Shown here: one piece after another, positions 1 through 8,755 of the stretch
How the letters are laid out: every line of letters begins with the position of its first letter
Position numbering within the stretch: the stretch's first letter is position 1
Assembly (NCBI GenBank): GCA_035318985.1
Contig: DATHDP010000030.1
Coordinates: forward strand, 1 to 49,794
Length of the DNA stretch: 49,794 bases
Reading direction: 5' to 3'
Source of the DNA: VBAS01 sp035318985
GTDB lineage: Bacteria > Bacteroidota > Bacteroidia > Chitinophagales > Chitinophagaceae
Translations under genes and position numbers: made by a program
Notes under the pieces: generated by a model
Told to the model about the DNA's origin: nothing
The model's input: the letters and a program-made list of their open reading frames with translations, nothing else
Databases searched by the model: none

Positions 1-751
1 GGAACCATGTTTGCTTCCAGTCATTTGGATATTGAGTATGCCATTTGATCACATCATTGATGCATTGGTAAAATTCACTTTGCGACGGAACAGTTTTTAA
101 TGCTTCTTTCACTATGTAATTAATATCCTTTGAAACCAATGCTAAAGAATACATTGCACCAACATACACTCCGCCATACCAGCCATCACCATAATTCATA
201 ATGTGCCCGATCTTATCACTGATCGCAGATGCTGTATTCGGCATACCCGGCGACATCAATCCCGCAAAATCAGATTCGATCTGGTAATCGATACAGTCAG
301 CATGCGGATTATTTTTCCAATGACCGGAAGCAGGTGCAGCTATTCCATTTAGTATATTATATCGTGCAGCCTGGTTTGCATGCCAAAGCATATAGCCAGC
401 GTTTGCAAATGCGTTTGCAAATGAATCAAGCGGCGCATCCATGCCAAATTTTTCAAACACATCCACAAACGTAAGATCCATATACAGGTCATCATACAAG
501 CCGGGGTTATTAAGCATATTGTCTTTTAAATAACCATCCTGCCATTTGAGAGTTTGATAATCGCCAATAAAAGTTCCATTGAAACGAAATTCATAAGGTC
601 CACCGAATGTCACACCAATTGTTTGTCCCGCCCACCCGCCTTTAATTTTATTTTGCAGTTGAGCTTTTGTAAGTGTTATCGTTTTTTGCTGTGCGAATAC
701 AAATGTGATCTGTAATAACAAGCCGAACACTATTGCCGATTTCTTTTTCAT
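1..751 (-). CDS. Exported ADP-ribosylglycohydrolase family protein (partial, C-terminus outside window)
   Basis: About 250 residues are visible, reading from ATG at 751 off the left edge. An N-terminal signal peptide (basic start, hydrophobic core, cleavage near FVFA-QQ) implies export. The mature part carries GGWAGQTIGVTFGG, then YDDLYMDLTFVDVF, HADCIDYQIESDFAGLMSPG and YGDGWYGGVYVGAMY. This arrangement is characteristic of the ADP-ribosylglycohydrolase (DraG-like) fold, in which acidic residues of the YDD and D-rich segments bind Mg. Exported Bacteroidota members are known by family, but their substrate is generally not established, so hydrolysis of an ADP-ribosyl or other glycosidic bond is inferred. 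It has no obvious operon partner: the next gene on the same strand ends about 100 bp upstream of its start. Confidence 0.8.
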   Translation of the reverse strand, partial: MKKKSAIVFGLLLQITFVFAQQKTITLTKAQLQNKIKGGWAGQTIGVTFGGPYEFRFNGTFIGDYQTLKWQDGYLKDNMLNNPGLYDDLYMDLTFVDVFEKFGMDAPLDSFANAFANAGYMLWHANQAARYNILNGIAAPASGHWKNNPHADCIDYQIESDFAGLMSPGMPNTASAISDKIGHIMNYGDGWYGGVYVGAMYSLALVSKDINYIVKEALKTVPSQSEFYQCINDVIKWHTQYPNDWKQTWF

Positions 752-848
752 AAAGGAGCAAAGCTGATTGAAGCTCGATTTTTAGACAGCATGAATTTAC
801 AGTATATGAGGAGATCAGCGTCAAACTTTCTTATACTCTTTTGAAATT

Positions 849-1784
849 TTATATGGAGAAAAGATCCAGGGAACCATCAAGGCGTAGTTTATATAACGCT
901 AACCCGTTCATGTCTTTTTTTCCTATAATTCTTTGTAATGCGGGAATATAATTAATGATGTTAAAGACCGTGAGTGCATAAGCCTTCCTGCTGAATTCTT
1001 CAACATCCGGTTCATAGCCTTCTAGAAATTTTTGTTTTCCATCAATGGAAAGATCATGAAGTGCAATAGAAAAATCCCAGTAGGGTGCACAGTTGGAAGA
1101 ACAGTCTTCCCAATCAAGGATGGCTTTTATTTCTCCTGCTTCATTAACAATTACATTTTTCAAACGAAGATCACAGTGATTTAAACAAGGAGTGATCCTC
1201 CATTTTTTTAATTTTCCAAACTCAACCCTGAGCCTGTTTATTTTCTTTTTAGATAAGATGTTATTGTCGTGCAGAAATTTTAAGCCTTCATCAACCAGTA
1301 ATTCTTTTTCTAAAAATTCCAGCCATGTTTTTTTCTTTGATAATTTATTTTTTGACCAATCAAACACTTTCCCAAAACCAGTCGTTGGAACCGAATGGAT
1401 CATGCGGGCATATTTTCCAAGCTTTTGTAAGATCTTCAATCTGTCCGGATGATTGATGGCTTCTTGTCCTTCTATTTTTTGTTGCAGCATATAAGGAAGA
1501 GGAATGATGTCATGACCGACTTCTAAAATTTCAGGAACGGGCACACCAACCCTCAACGCTTTTTGTGTGGCCCATTGTTCTTTCATAAAATCATTGAGCT
1601 TGCCTCGTGAATTGGCAATGCGAACAATAAAGTTTCCTTCCTTTGTAGTTACATCAAAAACAAAATTGGTTTTACCCGCTGGCTTAAATTCAATTTTTTG
1701 CAATGACTTGCCAAAGTGATGTTTTACCACTTTTCTGGCCATGGCTGTTTTCGACTTTATTTGTGATGGCGTGTATGCAGGCAT
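849..1784 (-). CDS. APH-family (aminoglycoside/choline kinase-like) phosphotransferase
   Basis: This 311-residue cytoplasmic protein has the kinase-like signature of the APH family. The Brenner motif is H203-C-D205 with N210 (catalytic Asp and Mg-binding Asn), followed by ILDWED around D224, the DFG-equivalent metal-binding Asp. The N-lobe contains FVFDVTTKEGNFIVRI, consistent with nucleotide-binding strands and a lysine-poor first lobe. It starts at ATG 1784, only 8 bp after the stop of the upstream HAD phosphatase gene, so the two are almost certainly one transcript. Pairing a small-molecule kinase with a HAD phosphatase suggests metabolism of a sugar or amino-alcohol phosphate, but the substrate cannot be read from sequence. 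An antibiotic resistance role is possible for the fold but not supported here. Confidence 0.8.
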   Translation of the reverse strand: MPAYTPSQIKSKTAMARKVVKHHFGKSLQKIEFKPAGKTNFVFDVTTKEGNFIVRIANSRGKLNDFMKEQWATQKALRVGVPVPEILEVGHDIIPLPYMLQQKIEGQEAINHPDRLKILQKLGKYARMIHSVPTTGFGKVFDWSKNKLSKKKTWLEFLEKELLVDEGLKFLHDNNILSKKKINRLRVEFGKLKKWRITPCLNHCDLRLKNVIVNEAGEIKAILDWEDCSSNCAPYWDFSIALHDLSIDGKQKFLEGYEPDVEEFSRKAYALTVFNIINYIPALQRIIGKKDMNGLALYKLRLDGSLDLFSI

Positions 1785-1792
1785 AGTAAATT

Positions 1793-2713
1793 TTATCCAA
1801 TAACATTTCGCTGCATAGCAGCTAATTCAAAAAGTATTTCACCAAACTCCGAAGAATTTTTCACTTTAAGAGGCGGCAGCAGACCCTCATACGAAAGAAG
1901 CGGATTGGCAACATGAATAGCAAGTCCTACTGAACGCAAAAAACTATCCATTTCAGAATCACCCGCACCTATTGAATGTTTCAGTTCGAATTTTAAATGA
2001 GTTGCTATTTGTTGCGCTCCAAAATCTTTATCGACTCCTTTATGTGTAAAAAAATTGTTTCGTTTTGTGTGCTGATAAGCCATGAGCCTGTCTTGCGGTA
2101 TATCGATCAATAAAAAGATCATACATATTTCCTGGGCATGCAGATCCGTTTGTAAATTTTCCAATGAAGTAGAATATACTTTCGATGCACTCTGATATTT
2201 TTTTTGTACGGGTTCAATTTTATCTGCAAGTGGTGTCCATATTATTTCACCCTGTTCCCAATCACGGGGGTAATAAAAAACAAGCAGATCGAGATCATTG
2301 TTTTTTATAAAGCCGGTAACTATTTGCAAAACTTCGGCTATTTCTTTTGGTTCAAGGGGAAAAGCATCGATCTCGTTGTAGAGAAAATTACCCTCATTGT
2401 TTTGCATGATATAGCCCAGTTGGCTTCCATTCATTAAAACAGTGGGTATTGGCGCATTAGAAATTTTATACCATTCCTTTCCAAAGGTTCTGATAACAGA
2501 TAATGGAAATCGAAGTGTATTTAAAACGATGGGTCTTCCGAGATCGTAAATTTTATCTAAACCCAATTGAACTGATTGGGGAATGCTGTAATGGCCTTCG
2601 AATTCATGAATCGCGGTGCCATCCAGATCAGTAATTAATCCGCCACATTCTTCAAATTTAGAATGGTTGAAGAAGTGTTGTAATTGCGCAGATTGACTGG
2701 CTGGTAAAGCCAT
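1793..2713 (-). CDS. HAD-superfamily (type IIB-like) phosphatase
   Basis: This 306-residue protein has HAD motif I as D29-L-D31-G-T near the N-terminus (nucleophile Asp and general acid Asp) and motif IV as GAGDSEMDS near the C-terminus. The long insertion between them fits a C2B cap, as in Cof-type, sucrose-phosphate or mannosyl-3-phosphoglycerate phosphatases. It probably hydrolyses a phosphorylated sugar or similar metabolite. It is the first gene of a two-gene unit with the APH-like kinase 8 bp downstream, and is divergent from the DUF4342 gene. The exact substrate is unknown. Confidence 0.8.
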   Translation of the reverse strand: MALPASQSAQLQHFFNHSKFEECGGLITDLDGTAIHEFEGHYSIPQSVQLGLDKIYDLGRPIVLNTLRFPLSVIRTFGKEWYKISNAPIPTVLMNGSQLGYIMQNNEGNFLYNEIDAFPLEPKEIAEVLQIVTGFIKNNDLDLLVFYYPRDWEQGEIIWTPLADKIEPVQKKYQSASKVYSTSLENLQTDLHAQEICMIFLLIDIPQDRLMAYQHTKRNNFFTHKGVDKDFGAQQIATHLKFELKHSIGAGDSEMDSFLRSVGLAIHVANPLLSYEGLLPPLKVKNSSEFGEILFELAAMQRNVIG

Positions 2714-2812
2714 AGCTCTTTAAATTTCAATCTGTACTGCAAAAGCCTTTCCAAAAAGAAGGTTTTACAATCTGGCATCATTTTTAAGTCTATTTATTTA
2801 AATCCTCGTATT

Positions 2813-3064
2813 ATGGCAACTATAACAAAAGAAACTTTCAAAGTTCAGGGAGAAAAAGTGCTGAACAAAGTAAAAGAATTGGTGAAAGAAGGGAATGTGA
2901 GGAAGATCAGCATTCATGAAAAAGATGGCAGGGAATTAATGAGTTTTCCTTTAAGCCTTGGTGTAGTAGGGGCAGTATTTGCACCAGTGCTTGCGGCTGT
3001 TGGTGCATTGGCAGCATTGATCGGTGAATGCAGCATTACTGTTGAAAGAGAAGAGAAAGCCTGA
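2813..3064 (+). CDS. DUF4342 family protein
   Basis: This 83-residue protein starts at ATG 2813. A charged N-terminal helix (KVQGEKVLNKVKELVKEGN) is followed by a short beta region with KISIHEKDGRELMSFPLSLGVVGA, then an Ala/Val/Leu-rich hydrophobic stretch (about residues 50-70) ending in ECSITVERE. This is the layout of DUF4342, a small family of unknown function found widely in Bacteroidota and Firmicutes. The hydrophobic stretch is probably membrane associated. The gene stands alone, divergent from the HAD gene, with a hairpin terminator directly downstream. Confidence 0.75.
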   Translation: MATITKETFKVQGEKVLNKVKELVKEGNVRKISIHEKDGRELMSFPLSLGVVGAVFAPVLAAVGALAALIGECSITVEREEKA

Positions 3065-3088
3065 ACAATTTTACTACCTGTATAATTT

Positions 3089-3111
3089 GCCTGTTATAGC
3101 ACAGGCTTTTT
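3089..3111 (+). terminator. Rho-independent terminator after the DUF4342 gene
   Basis: GCCTGT (3089-3094) pairs with ACAGGC (3101-3106) across a 6-nt loop and is followed by five T. It lies 25 bp after the DUF4342 stop. Confidence 0.7.
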
Positions 3112-3191
3112 GTGTTTCTCCTTTTCATTATTTCATTAAATTGTAGGGCATATTACAGGCGGATTTATTTCATCTCTACAATTTTTTAAAA

Positions 3192-4808
3192 ATGACAACC
3201 AGGAAAGCTTCTTTTATAACTACATTACTTTTTCTTTTTTTAAGTTTCCAGGTACATTCTCAAAGAGCTCAGCCAGGTTCCCAAACAACCAAGGTAAGTT
3301 CTCAAAAAGCCAAGGTAAGTGCTCAAACAACTAAGCTTCCGCGAAGCACACCTGAAACAGAAGGAGTTTCTTCCAAAGGAATTATAGATTTTCTTGATGC
3401 TCTTTCAACAACAAAGCATGAAATGCATAGTATCATGATCCTTCGCCATGGAAAAGTAATTGCTGAAGGATGGTGGAATCCTTATCGCCCTGATCTGAAA
3501 CACACTTTATATTCTCTTAGTAAAAGTTTTACTTCTACTGCGGTTGGTTTTGCTGTTGCTGAAAAAAAGATAACTGTAAACGATAAGGTCATTTCTTTTT
3601 TTCCTGGTAAGCTACCAGCAAGTATTACTCCGTTCTTATCCGACTTAAAAATTAAAGACCTATTATCGATGTCTGTGGGACAAGATCCGGATCCTACAGG
3701 CCCTGTTGTTGTAAGCAATGATTGGATCAGATCTTTTTTTGCTACTCCTGTTCTTAATAAACCGGGAGCCGTGTTCCTATATAACTCTGCTGCTACTTAT
3801 ATGCTTTCTGCTATTGTGCAAAAAGTAACAGGCCAAAAAATAATTGATTATCTCACGCCACGTTTATTTAAGCCATTGGGCATAGTGGGAATGGATTGGG
3901 AAACTGATCCTTCAGGAATTAATACAGGTGGTTGGGGATTAAGAATAAAAACTGAAGACATTGCCAAATTTGCACAACTGTATTTGCAAAAAGGAAAATG
4001 GAACGATCAACAAATTTTACCAGAAGGATGGGCGGATGAAGCCACAACTTTTAAGATCGATAATGCTCCCTATGATTCGCAGGCCAAAAAAGATTCCAGT
4101 GACTGGAAGCAGGGTTATTGTTACCAGTTCTGGCGCAGCCGTCATAATTCTTTTCGGGGTGATGGTGCTTTTGGACAATATGCATTGGTATTGCCAGAGG
4201 AAGATGCGGTAATTGCTATTACATCTGAAACTATGGATATGCAGGGAGAATTAAATCTTGTTTGGAAATATTTATTACCCGCTATGCAAGTTGACTCATC
4301 AGCATTAAACAAAAATGATGCTGCCGCTCTTAAAAAACGATTAGCCCAACTAAAACTTCCATTGCCTGCAAAACCTGATAGTGCTTTTAAAATAATTTCC
4401 CTTAAAACTTTTTCCGGAAAAAGTTTTATGATAGATTCTAATGAAAAAAAGATAGAAAAAATTTCTTTTACTCAAAAGAGTACTGTCATTGCACTTACGA
4501 TCAAAACAAACATGGGCTCGTATACCCTGAATTTCGGAAATGGGCAATGGATCCAGGGAACAACCACGCTATTGGGTCCATCTTTAGTGGCAGGGGCAAA
4601 AAATCACTTTGAAGGATTGCCGCCATCACAGGTAGCCGGAAGTTACAGATGGAAAGGATCTGCTACTTTACAAATGCAATTAAGGTATATAGATAGTCCG
4701 CATACAGAGATCATGACTTTTAATTTTGAGGGCGATAAAATATCGGTCGATATGCTTGACAGTTTTAAAGCACCTGATAAAAAAATTACCTTGACAGGGA
4801 ATCGATAA
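3192..4808 (+). CDS. Exported serine beta-lactamase-family hydrolase
   Basis: This 538-residue protein has a signal peptide (LLFLFLSFQVHS-Q). The class C / penicillin-binding-protein-like beta-lactamase domain has the catalytic S108-L-S-K111 tetrad and a downstream YNS in the position of the Y-x-N motif. The C-terminal third (from about residue 370) is an extra beta-rich domain as found in many Bacteroidota serine hydrolases. These proteins are usually esterases, D-aminopeptidases or peptidases; genuine beta-lactam resistance is not implied. Between signal peptide and catalytic domain sits a threefold heptapeptide repeat (SQTTKVS-like, residues 30-50), a likely flexible linker. The next gene begins 8 bp downstream on the same strand, so the two are probably co-transcribed. 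Confidence 0.8.
   Translation: MTTRKASFITTLLFLFLSFQVHSQRAQPGSQTTKVSSQKAKVSAQTTKLPRSTPETEGVSSKGIIDFLDALSTTKHEMHSIMILRHGKVIAEGWWNPYRPDLKHTLYSLSKSFTSTAVGFAVAEKKITVNDKVISFFPGKLPASITPFLSDLKIKDLLSMSVGQDPDPTGPVVVSNDWIRSFFATPVLNKPGAVFLYNSAATYMLSAIVQKVTGQKIIDYLTPRLFKPLGIVGMDWETDPSGINTGGWGLRIKTEDIAKFAQLYLQKGKWNDQQILPEGWADEATTFKIDNAPYDSQAKKDSSDWKQGYCYQFWRSRHNSFRGDGAFGQYALVLPEEDAVIAITSETMDMQGELNLVWKYLLPAMQVDSSALNKNDAAALKKRLAQLKLPLPAKPDSAFKIISLKTFSGKSFMIDSNEKKIEKISFTQKSTVIALTIKTNMGSYTLNFGNGQWIQGTTTLLGPSLVAGAKNHFEGLPPSQVAGSYRWKGSATLQMQLRYIDSPHTEIMTFNFEGDKISVDMLDSFKAPDKKITLTGNR
3279..3341 (+). repeat. 21-bp in-frame tandem repeat (three copies) in the beta-lactamase-like gene
   Basis: Three 21-bp units encode SQTTKVS, SQKAKVS and AQTTKLP directly after the signal peptide. 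The period is an exact multiple of three, so copy-number change would keep the frame and only lengthen a linker. Confidence 0.75.
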
Positions 4809-4816
4809 GTAAAAGA

Positions 4817-5821
4817 ATGCAACAAAAGTTTGATGAAATAAAAGTCTTAGTCACCCGTAAAATTCCTGTTCTTGGTGTTGAAATACTGCGTAAAGAAGGA
4901 TTTTCTGTTACCGCATGGCCACATGAATGGCCGATGACTGACGAAGAATTAATTGGTGAGGGCAAAAAGCATAATGTTATTCTTTGCGTAAGCGCCGATA
5001 ATATTGGTACAAATTTTATTAATGCCTGTTCACATCTTGAAATGATTTCGCAGTTTGCTGTGGGTTATGATAATATCGATGTCCCCCTTGCTACAAAACT
5101 TGGAATACCTATCGGCTATGCTCCCGGGGCAATGAATGAAGCAACAGCCGATATTGCTTTTGGATTAATGATCGCTGTTGCAAGAAAATTCTTTTATATG
5201 CACAAAGGAATTTTGAGAGGGGAGTGGACCTATTTCAAACCAAATGCACACCTTGGTATGGAGTTCAATAATAAAACCCTTGGTATTTTCGGATTGGGCC
5301 GTATCGGTATGGCTATGGCGAGACGTTGCAAAGGAGCTTACAACATGAATATCATTTATTGTAACAGAAAAACAAATCCAGATGCCGAAAAACTTTATGG
5401 TGCTAAACATGTAAGTTTTGATGAATTGTTACAGCAAAGCGATGTGATCTCCGTTCATTCAGTTATGAGTAAAGAAACCAAAGAAATTTTTGATAGACAT
5501 GCGTTCAGCAAAATGAAACCCACCTCAATTTTTATAAATACTGCACGAGGAGGAATTCATAATGAAAAGGATCTTATTGATGCATTGAATAACGGCACAA
5601 TCTGGGGTGCGGGACTTGATGTTACTAATCCAGAGCCAATGAAGATGGATAATCCACTTTTAGAAATGGAAAATGTTTGTATCCTGCCACATATTGGTTC
5701 TGCAACGATAGAAGCAAGGAACGAGATGTCAAGAATGGCAGCAGAAAACATTATTGAATTTTATAAGAATAACTTTATTCCCAATCTGGTTAACCCGGAT
5801 GCTTTAAAGAATAATTTATAG
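4817..5821 (+). CDS. D-isomer-specific 2-hydroxyacid dehydrogenase (glyoxylate/hydroxypyruvate reductase type)
   Basis: This 334-residue cytoplasmic NAD(P)-dependent oxidoreductase is of usual family length. The Rossmann motif is GIFGLGRIG. The catalytic trio is Arg in NTARGG, Glu in NPEPM and His in LPHIGSAT, and the family hallmark EATADIAFGLM appears. The N-terminal VTRKIPVLGVEILRKEG resembles D-glycerate dehydrogenase / glyoxylate reductase (GyaR/GRHPR-like) more than phosphoglycerate dehydrogenase, and there is no C-terminal ACT domain. It is likely co-transcribed with the upstream hydrolase (8-bp gap) and convergent with the DASS transporter gene. Confidence 0.85.
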   Translation: MQQKFDEIKVLVTRKIPVLGVEILRKEGFSVTAWPHEWPMTDEELIGEGKKHNVILCVSADNIGTNFINACSHLEMISQFAVGYDNIDVPLATKLGIPIGYAPGAMNEATADIAFGLMIAVARKFFYMHKGILRGEWTYFKPNAHLGMEFNNKTLGIFGLGRIGMAMARRCKGAYNMNIIYCNRKTNPDAEKLYGAKHVSFDELLQQSDVISVHSVMSKETKEIFDRHAFSKMKPTSIFINTARGGIHNEKDLIDALNNGTIWGAGLDVTNPEPMKMDNPLLEMENVCILPHIGSATIEARNEMSRMAAENIIEFYKNNFIPNLVNPDALKNNL

Positions 5822-5874
5822 ATTATTTGCGATGATAACTTCTTAATTGCTTCTTTCAGCGTCGATTTTTGAAT

Positions 5875-7269
5875 TTACCTGTTAAGGAATAACACCCACA
5901 AAACGGCCAGCAATGGTCCAAGTATTGCGATCAAAATACCTCCGATTCTAAAATCCTTTTGTTCCAGCAATCCCGTGCTATAGACAATCGCATTAGGAGG
6001 TGTGGATACAGGAAGAAATAATGCTGTAGAAGTTGCAAGGCCAATAGCTAAGGCGACCTGTGATTCAAAGCCGATAAGAATAGCCATTCCCAATGGGATT
6101 AACACCGTAGCTGTAGCTGAGTTACTCATGATGTTTGAAAAGATCATAGTTGCATAGGAAAGGATAAAAATGAAAGCTGTAGTAGTAACATCCAATGTCC
6201 TTAATTGATTTGCATAATGATCCATTATTCCTGTGGATTGAAGTGCTTCACCAAGTGATAATCCACCGGCTACCAAAAGAAGAGTGTCCCATGGCAATTT
6301 TTTTATATCGGCATTGTCGAGAACACCTGTAAGAGTAAGCACCACAATTGGAATTGCAGAAATTGCAGCAACAGTAATTCCATGAACAGAAGTTGTTAAC
6401 CAAAACAATATTGTAACAATTATCACAACAATAACGATCCTGCGTTGAATAGTTGGTTCTTTTGTCTTTTCACTTGATTGTTTGTTCAAAAACTCGAACG
6501 AAACCGGAGTAGCTGTTTTTACAAATACTTTTAAGAGAACAAAACAACTGATCGCAGTGAGTGCTATTGCGACCGGCACTCCATATTTCATCCAGCTCAA
6601 AAAATCAATTTTATGTCCTGAATTCTCTAATATACCAGCAGCAATTGCATTTGGAGGAGTCCCGATAATGGTACCCATTCCACCCACAGTGGCCGCAATA
6701 GATATACCTAATAGCAAAGCTTTACTGAAACCTGATTTACCTACAGAAGTTACCAAAGGCATAACGGCCGCAACTACCATAGCGGCTGTTGCAGTATTTG
6801 ACATCAGCATGGAGGCTGTCATGGTTGTGAACATTACGGCAATTAAGATATTCCTCGGTTTGGTTCCTGAAAGCAACAGTGTAGCTCTTAAAAGTTTTTG
6901 ATCCAATTTTGTCTTTGTCATGGCGGTAGCCATAAAAAAACCTCCTAGTAATAACCAAATAATACTGCTCGAAAAAGTATTTACATACCTGTCGATCTTT
7001 TGAGGAGCTGAATTAAGATTGGGATTACCTAAAGTAAAAACCAGGTAAGCAATTATGAACAGGCTTACTGCAAAAGGAGGGATGGCTTCAGTTATCCATA
7101 AACCGATAGCAAAGAACATTAAAAAAAGAACATATAATTGGGAGTCGGTGAATTGGGGTTCTTTGATAAGAAAAGTTAATGCTAAAGCAACAACTGCTGA
7201 TCCTAAAAAAGAAAGGATCGCTTTTCTTCTTTTCTTTTTTTCATCTGCGACCGTAATTGGTTCATTCAT
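5875..7269 (-). CDS. DASS/SLC13-family sodium:dicarboxylate (anion) symporter
   Basis: This 464-residue inner-membrane transporter has about a dozen hydrophobic segments. Family signatures are present twice as expected for the inverted repeat: SNTATAAMV with GTPPNAIAAG in the first half, and SNSATATVLIPLG with STPPNAIVYSTG in the second. The SNT and TPPNA clusters form the Na and carboxylate sites in the VcINDY structure. Substrates of the family are C4-dicarboxylates (fumarate, succinate, malate), citrate or sulfate. Its place at the downstream end of a locus with an exported aspartase makes fumarate or another C4-dicarboxylate the best guess. The start is ATG 7269; an alternative in-frame Met does not exist for several residues. 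Confidence 0.85.
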   Translation of the reverse strand: MNEPITVADEKKKRRKAILSFLGSAVVALALTFLIKEPQFTDSQLYVLFLMFFAIGLWITEAIPPFAVSLFIIAYLVFTLGNPNLNSAPQKIDRYVNTFSSSIIWLLLGGFFMATAMTKTKLDQKLLRATLLLSGTKPRNILIAVMFTTMTASMLMSNTATAAMVVAAVMPLVTSVGKSGFSKALLLGISIAATVGGMGTIIGTPPNAIAAGILENSGHKIDFLSWMKYGVPVAIALTAISCFVLLKVFVKTATPVSFEFLNKQSSEKTKEPTIQRRIVIVVIIVTILFWLTTSVHGITVAAISAIPIVVLTLTGVLDNADIKKLPWDTLLLVAGGLSLGEALQSTGIMDHYANQLRTLDVTTTAFIFILSYATMIFSNIMSNSATATVLIPLGMAILIGFESQVALAIGLATSTALFLPVSTPPNAIVYSTGLLEQKDFRIGGILIAILGPLLAVLWVLFLNR

Positions 7270-7389
7270 TTTGAAGCATTTTAAATGGAGGCTATACGTG
7301 ACTTGAACTTAGAAACTGATCTATGAATTTATGAATTATTGAAGAAGAAATTTATTAAACTAGTTTGTGAGTGAAGTTGTTCTCACTAA

Positions 7390-8718
7390 TTATATTGTAA
7401 ATTGAATACGGCTTTCAAAGAATTGAACTTTTCCTTTCATACCATACCTGTCCAGGATACCATAACCATAAATAAGTTCAAACCGAATTACTTTCGTCAT
7501 ATACCAGTTGACCATTGGAGTGATCCGCCACATCTGGCCTCCTTTTATATTTCCATCATTTAAGTTAAGTGTAGAAGCAAAAACTACAGCTTCAATTTCT
7601 CCTAATCCTCCTTTGAATGCTGATTTTTTTACAGGCAAGAATCCAAAAATATTCCCTTCTGTTCTATAAGGACGTGTACTACCTGTAATGGAGTAGGCGA
7701 TCATTATATTACCACCAGAGAATCTATGATCACCTTTGTCACTATAAAAATGATGCGTAACAACTTCAGAGCCGATAGTAAAACGATTGTTATTGTAGTA
7801 TATCTCTCCCCCGATATGAGTTGAATGATCAGTTTCAAATGCACCTGTATTAATCAGCTGAGGTGTATTATTCGATTCAGGTCTTGACTTCAACGTCATC
7901 TTTCCATCAAGAGGTTTTCCATATTGCAGGTTGGCAGCAATATGAAGTATTTGTCTTTTTTCCGGATCGTTGATCGGCAACCAGCCAATACGTGACACAT
8001 ATTGCCATGAAAAAGTTGAAAAGCCCTGGCCCTTTGAAAGGATATCGTTGTAATATCCGAGGTTTAGGAAAATCTTTGACTTAGGAAAAAACCCAAAATA
8101 TTTAATTCCATCCGCTAAAATGGGAATGACATCTATTGCCATCTGTCTTTCATATCCCCAGGGAGAGTGGCCATTCATCACTTTTACCGTGGAGAAACCT
8201 TCTTTTGTACGGCCGAGGAAAATGTGCCCTTTCAATTCTGGCATACCTATAGTAACACCGGTTTCACGCATCATCCATACCTTGTCATCACCATCATACA
8301 TGTAAGCGAACTTCCATGCGATAGTTCTTTTTACCCTGGTGAGCACACCACTGCCCAGTATGCGGAAATCCCTGGTTTGTACAGTTGGATCCAGATTGAT
8401 GTTCGCAGAATCCATTTGTTTTTTAAAAACATCGTCCTGGGCATACGTGGAAGCATCAGCAATATAACCAAGTCCTATTCTAAATGTTGAATAAGGTCCA
8501 TTGAATTCGTTAGGCGCTAACTTTTTTGATATTGAGTCCGGCTTTCGTTTCTCAAGGATCAATCCTTCCGTGCCATCAGGAACTTTTTGGGTGGGTTCCT
8601 GGCAAATAGAATGATAAGGTAACAAAAGAAACGCTGCCACGGTCAAACATAGCAGTGGCAGCGTTTCAAATGTTCCCCTTGTAATTTTAATTTTAAAATA
8701 GCTTTTAATTAATTTCAA
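7390..8718 (-). CDS. OprO/OprP-like outer-membrane porin
   Basis: This is a 442-residue protein with a signal-like hydrophobic segment (LLCLTVAAFLLLPYHSICQ) and a long run of alternating beta-barrel strands ending in an aromatic/hydrophobic C-terminal strand (FESRIQFTI). WKFAYMYDGDDKVWMMRETGV followed by GHIFLGRTKEGFS resembles the phosphate-selective porin O/P family. The only available start is TTG at 8718, giving an unusually long pre-signal segment, so the start is uncertain. It lies 37 bp downstream of the aspartase stop and 120 bp upstream of the DASS gene. In this setting it probably lets anionic amino acids or dicarboxylates through the outer membrane; this is inferred from context. 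Confidence 0.75.
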   Translation of the reverse strand: MKLIKSYFKIKITRGTFETLPLLCLTVAAFLLLPYHSICQEPTQKVPDGTEGLILEKRKPDSISKKLAPNEFNGPYSTFRIGLGYIADASTYAQDDVFKKQMDSANINLDPTVQTRDFRILGSGVLTRVKRTIAWKFAYMYDGDDKVWMMRETGVTIGMPELKGHIFLGRTKEGFSTVKVMNGHSPWGYERQMAIDVIPILADGIKYFGFFPKSKIFLNLGYYNDILSKGQGFSTFSWQYVSRIGWLPINDPEKRQILHIAANLQYGKPLDGKMTLKSRPESNNTPQLINTGAFETDHSTHIGGEIYYNNNRFTIGSEVVTHHFYSDKGDHRFSGGNIMIAYSITGSTRPYRTEGNIFGFLPVKKSAFKGGLGEIEAVVFASTLNLNDGNIKGGQMWRITPMVNWYMTKVIRFELIYGYGILDRYGMKGKVQFFESRIQFTI

Positions 8719-8755
8719 GGGTTTGTTTTTTATAAGGTTTATGGTTTTATAATTT

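Noticed and set aside
849..1784. Aminoglycoside resistance kinase
   Set aside because: Only the general APH-fold motifs are visible, and the operon partner is a HAD phosphatase, which suggests housekeeping metabolism.
3192..4808. True antibiotic-resistance beta-lactamase
   Set aside because: The SxxK fold is shared by many esterases and peptidases. The extra C-terminal domain and lack of a resistance context do not support a resistance call.
6482..6901. 139-codon plus-strand ORF
   Set aside because: It is entirely antisense to the DASS transporter, which has complete family motifs. The translation has no recognisable domain.
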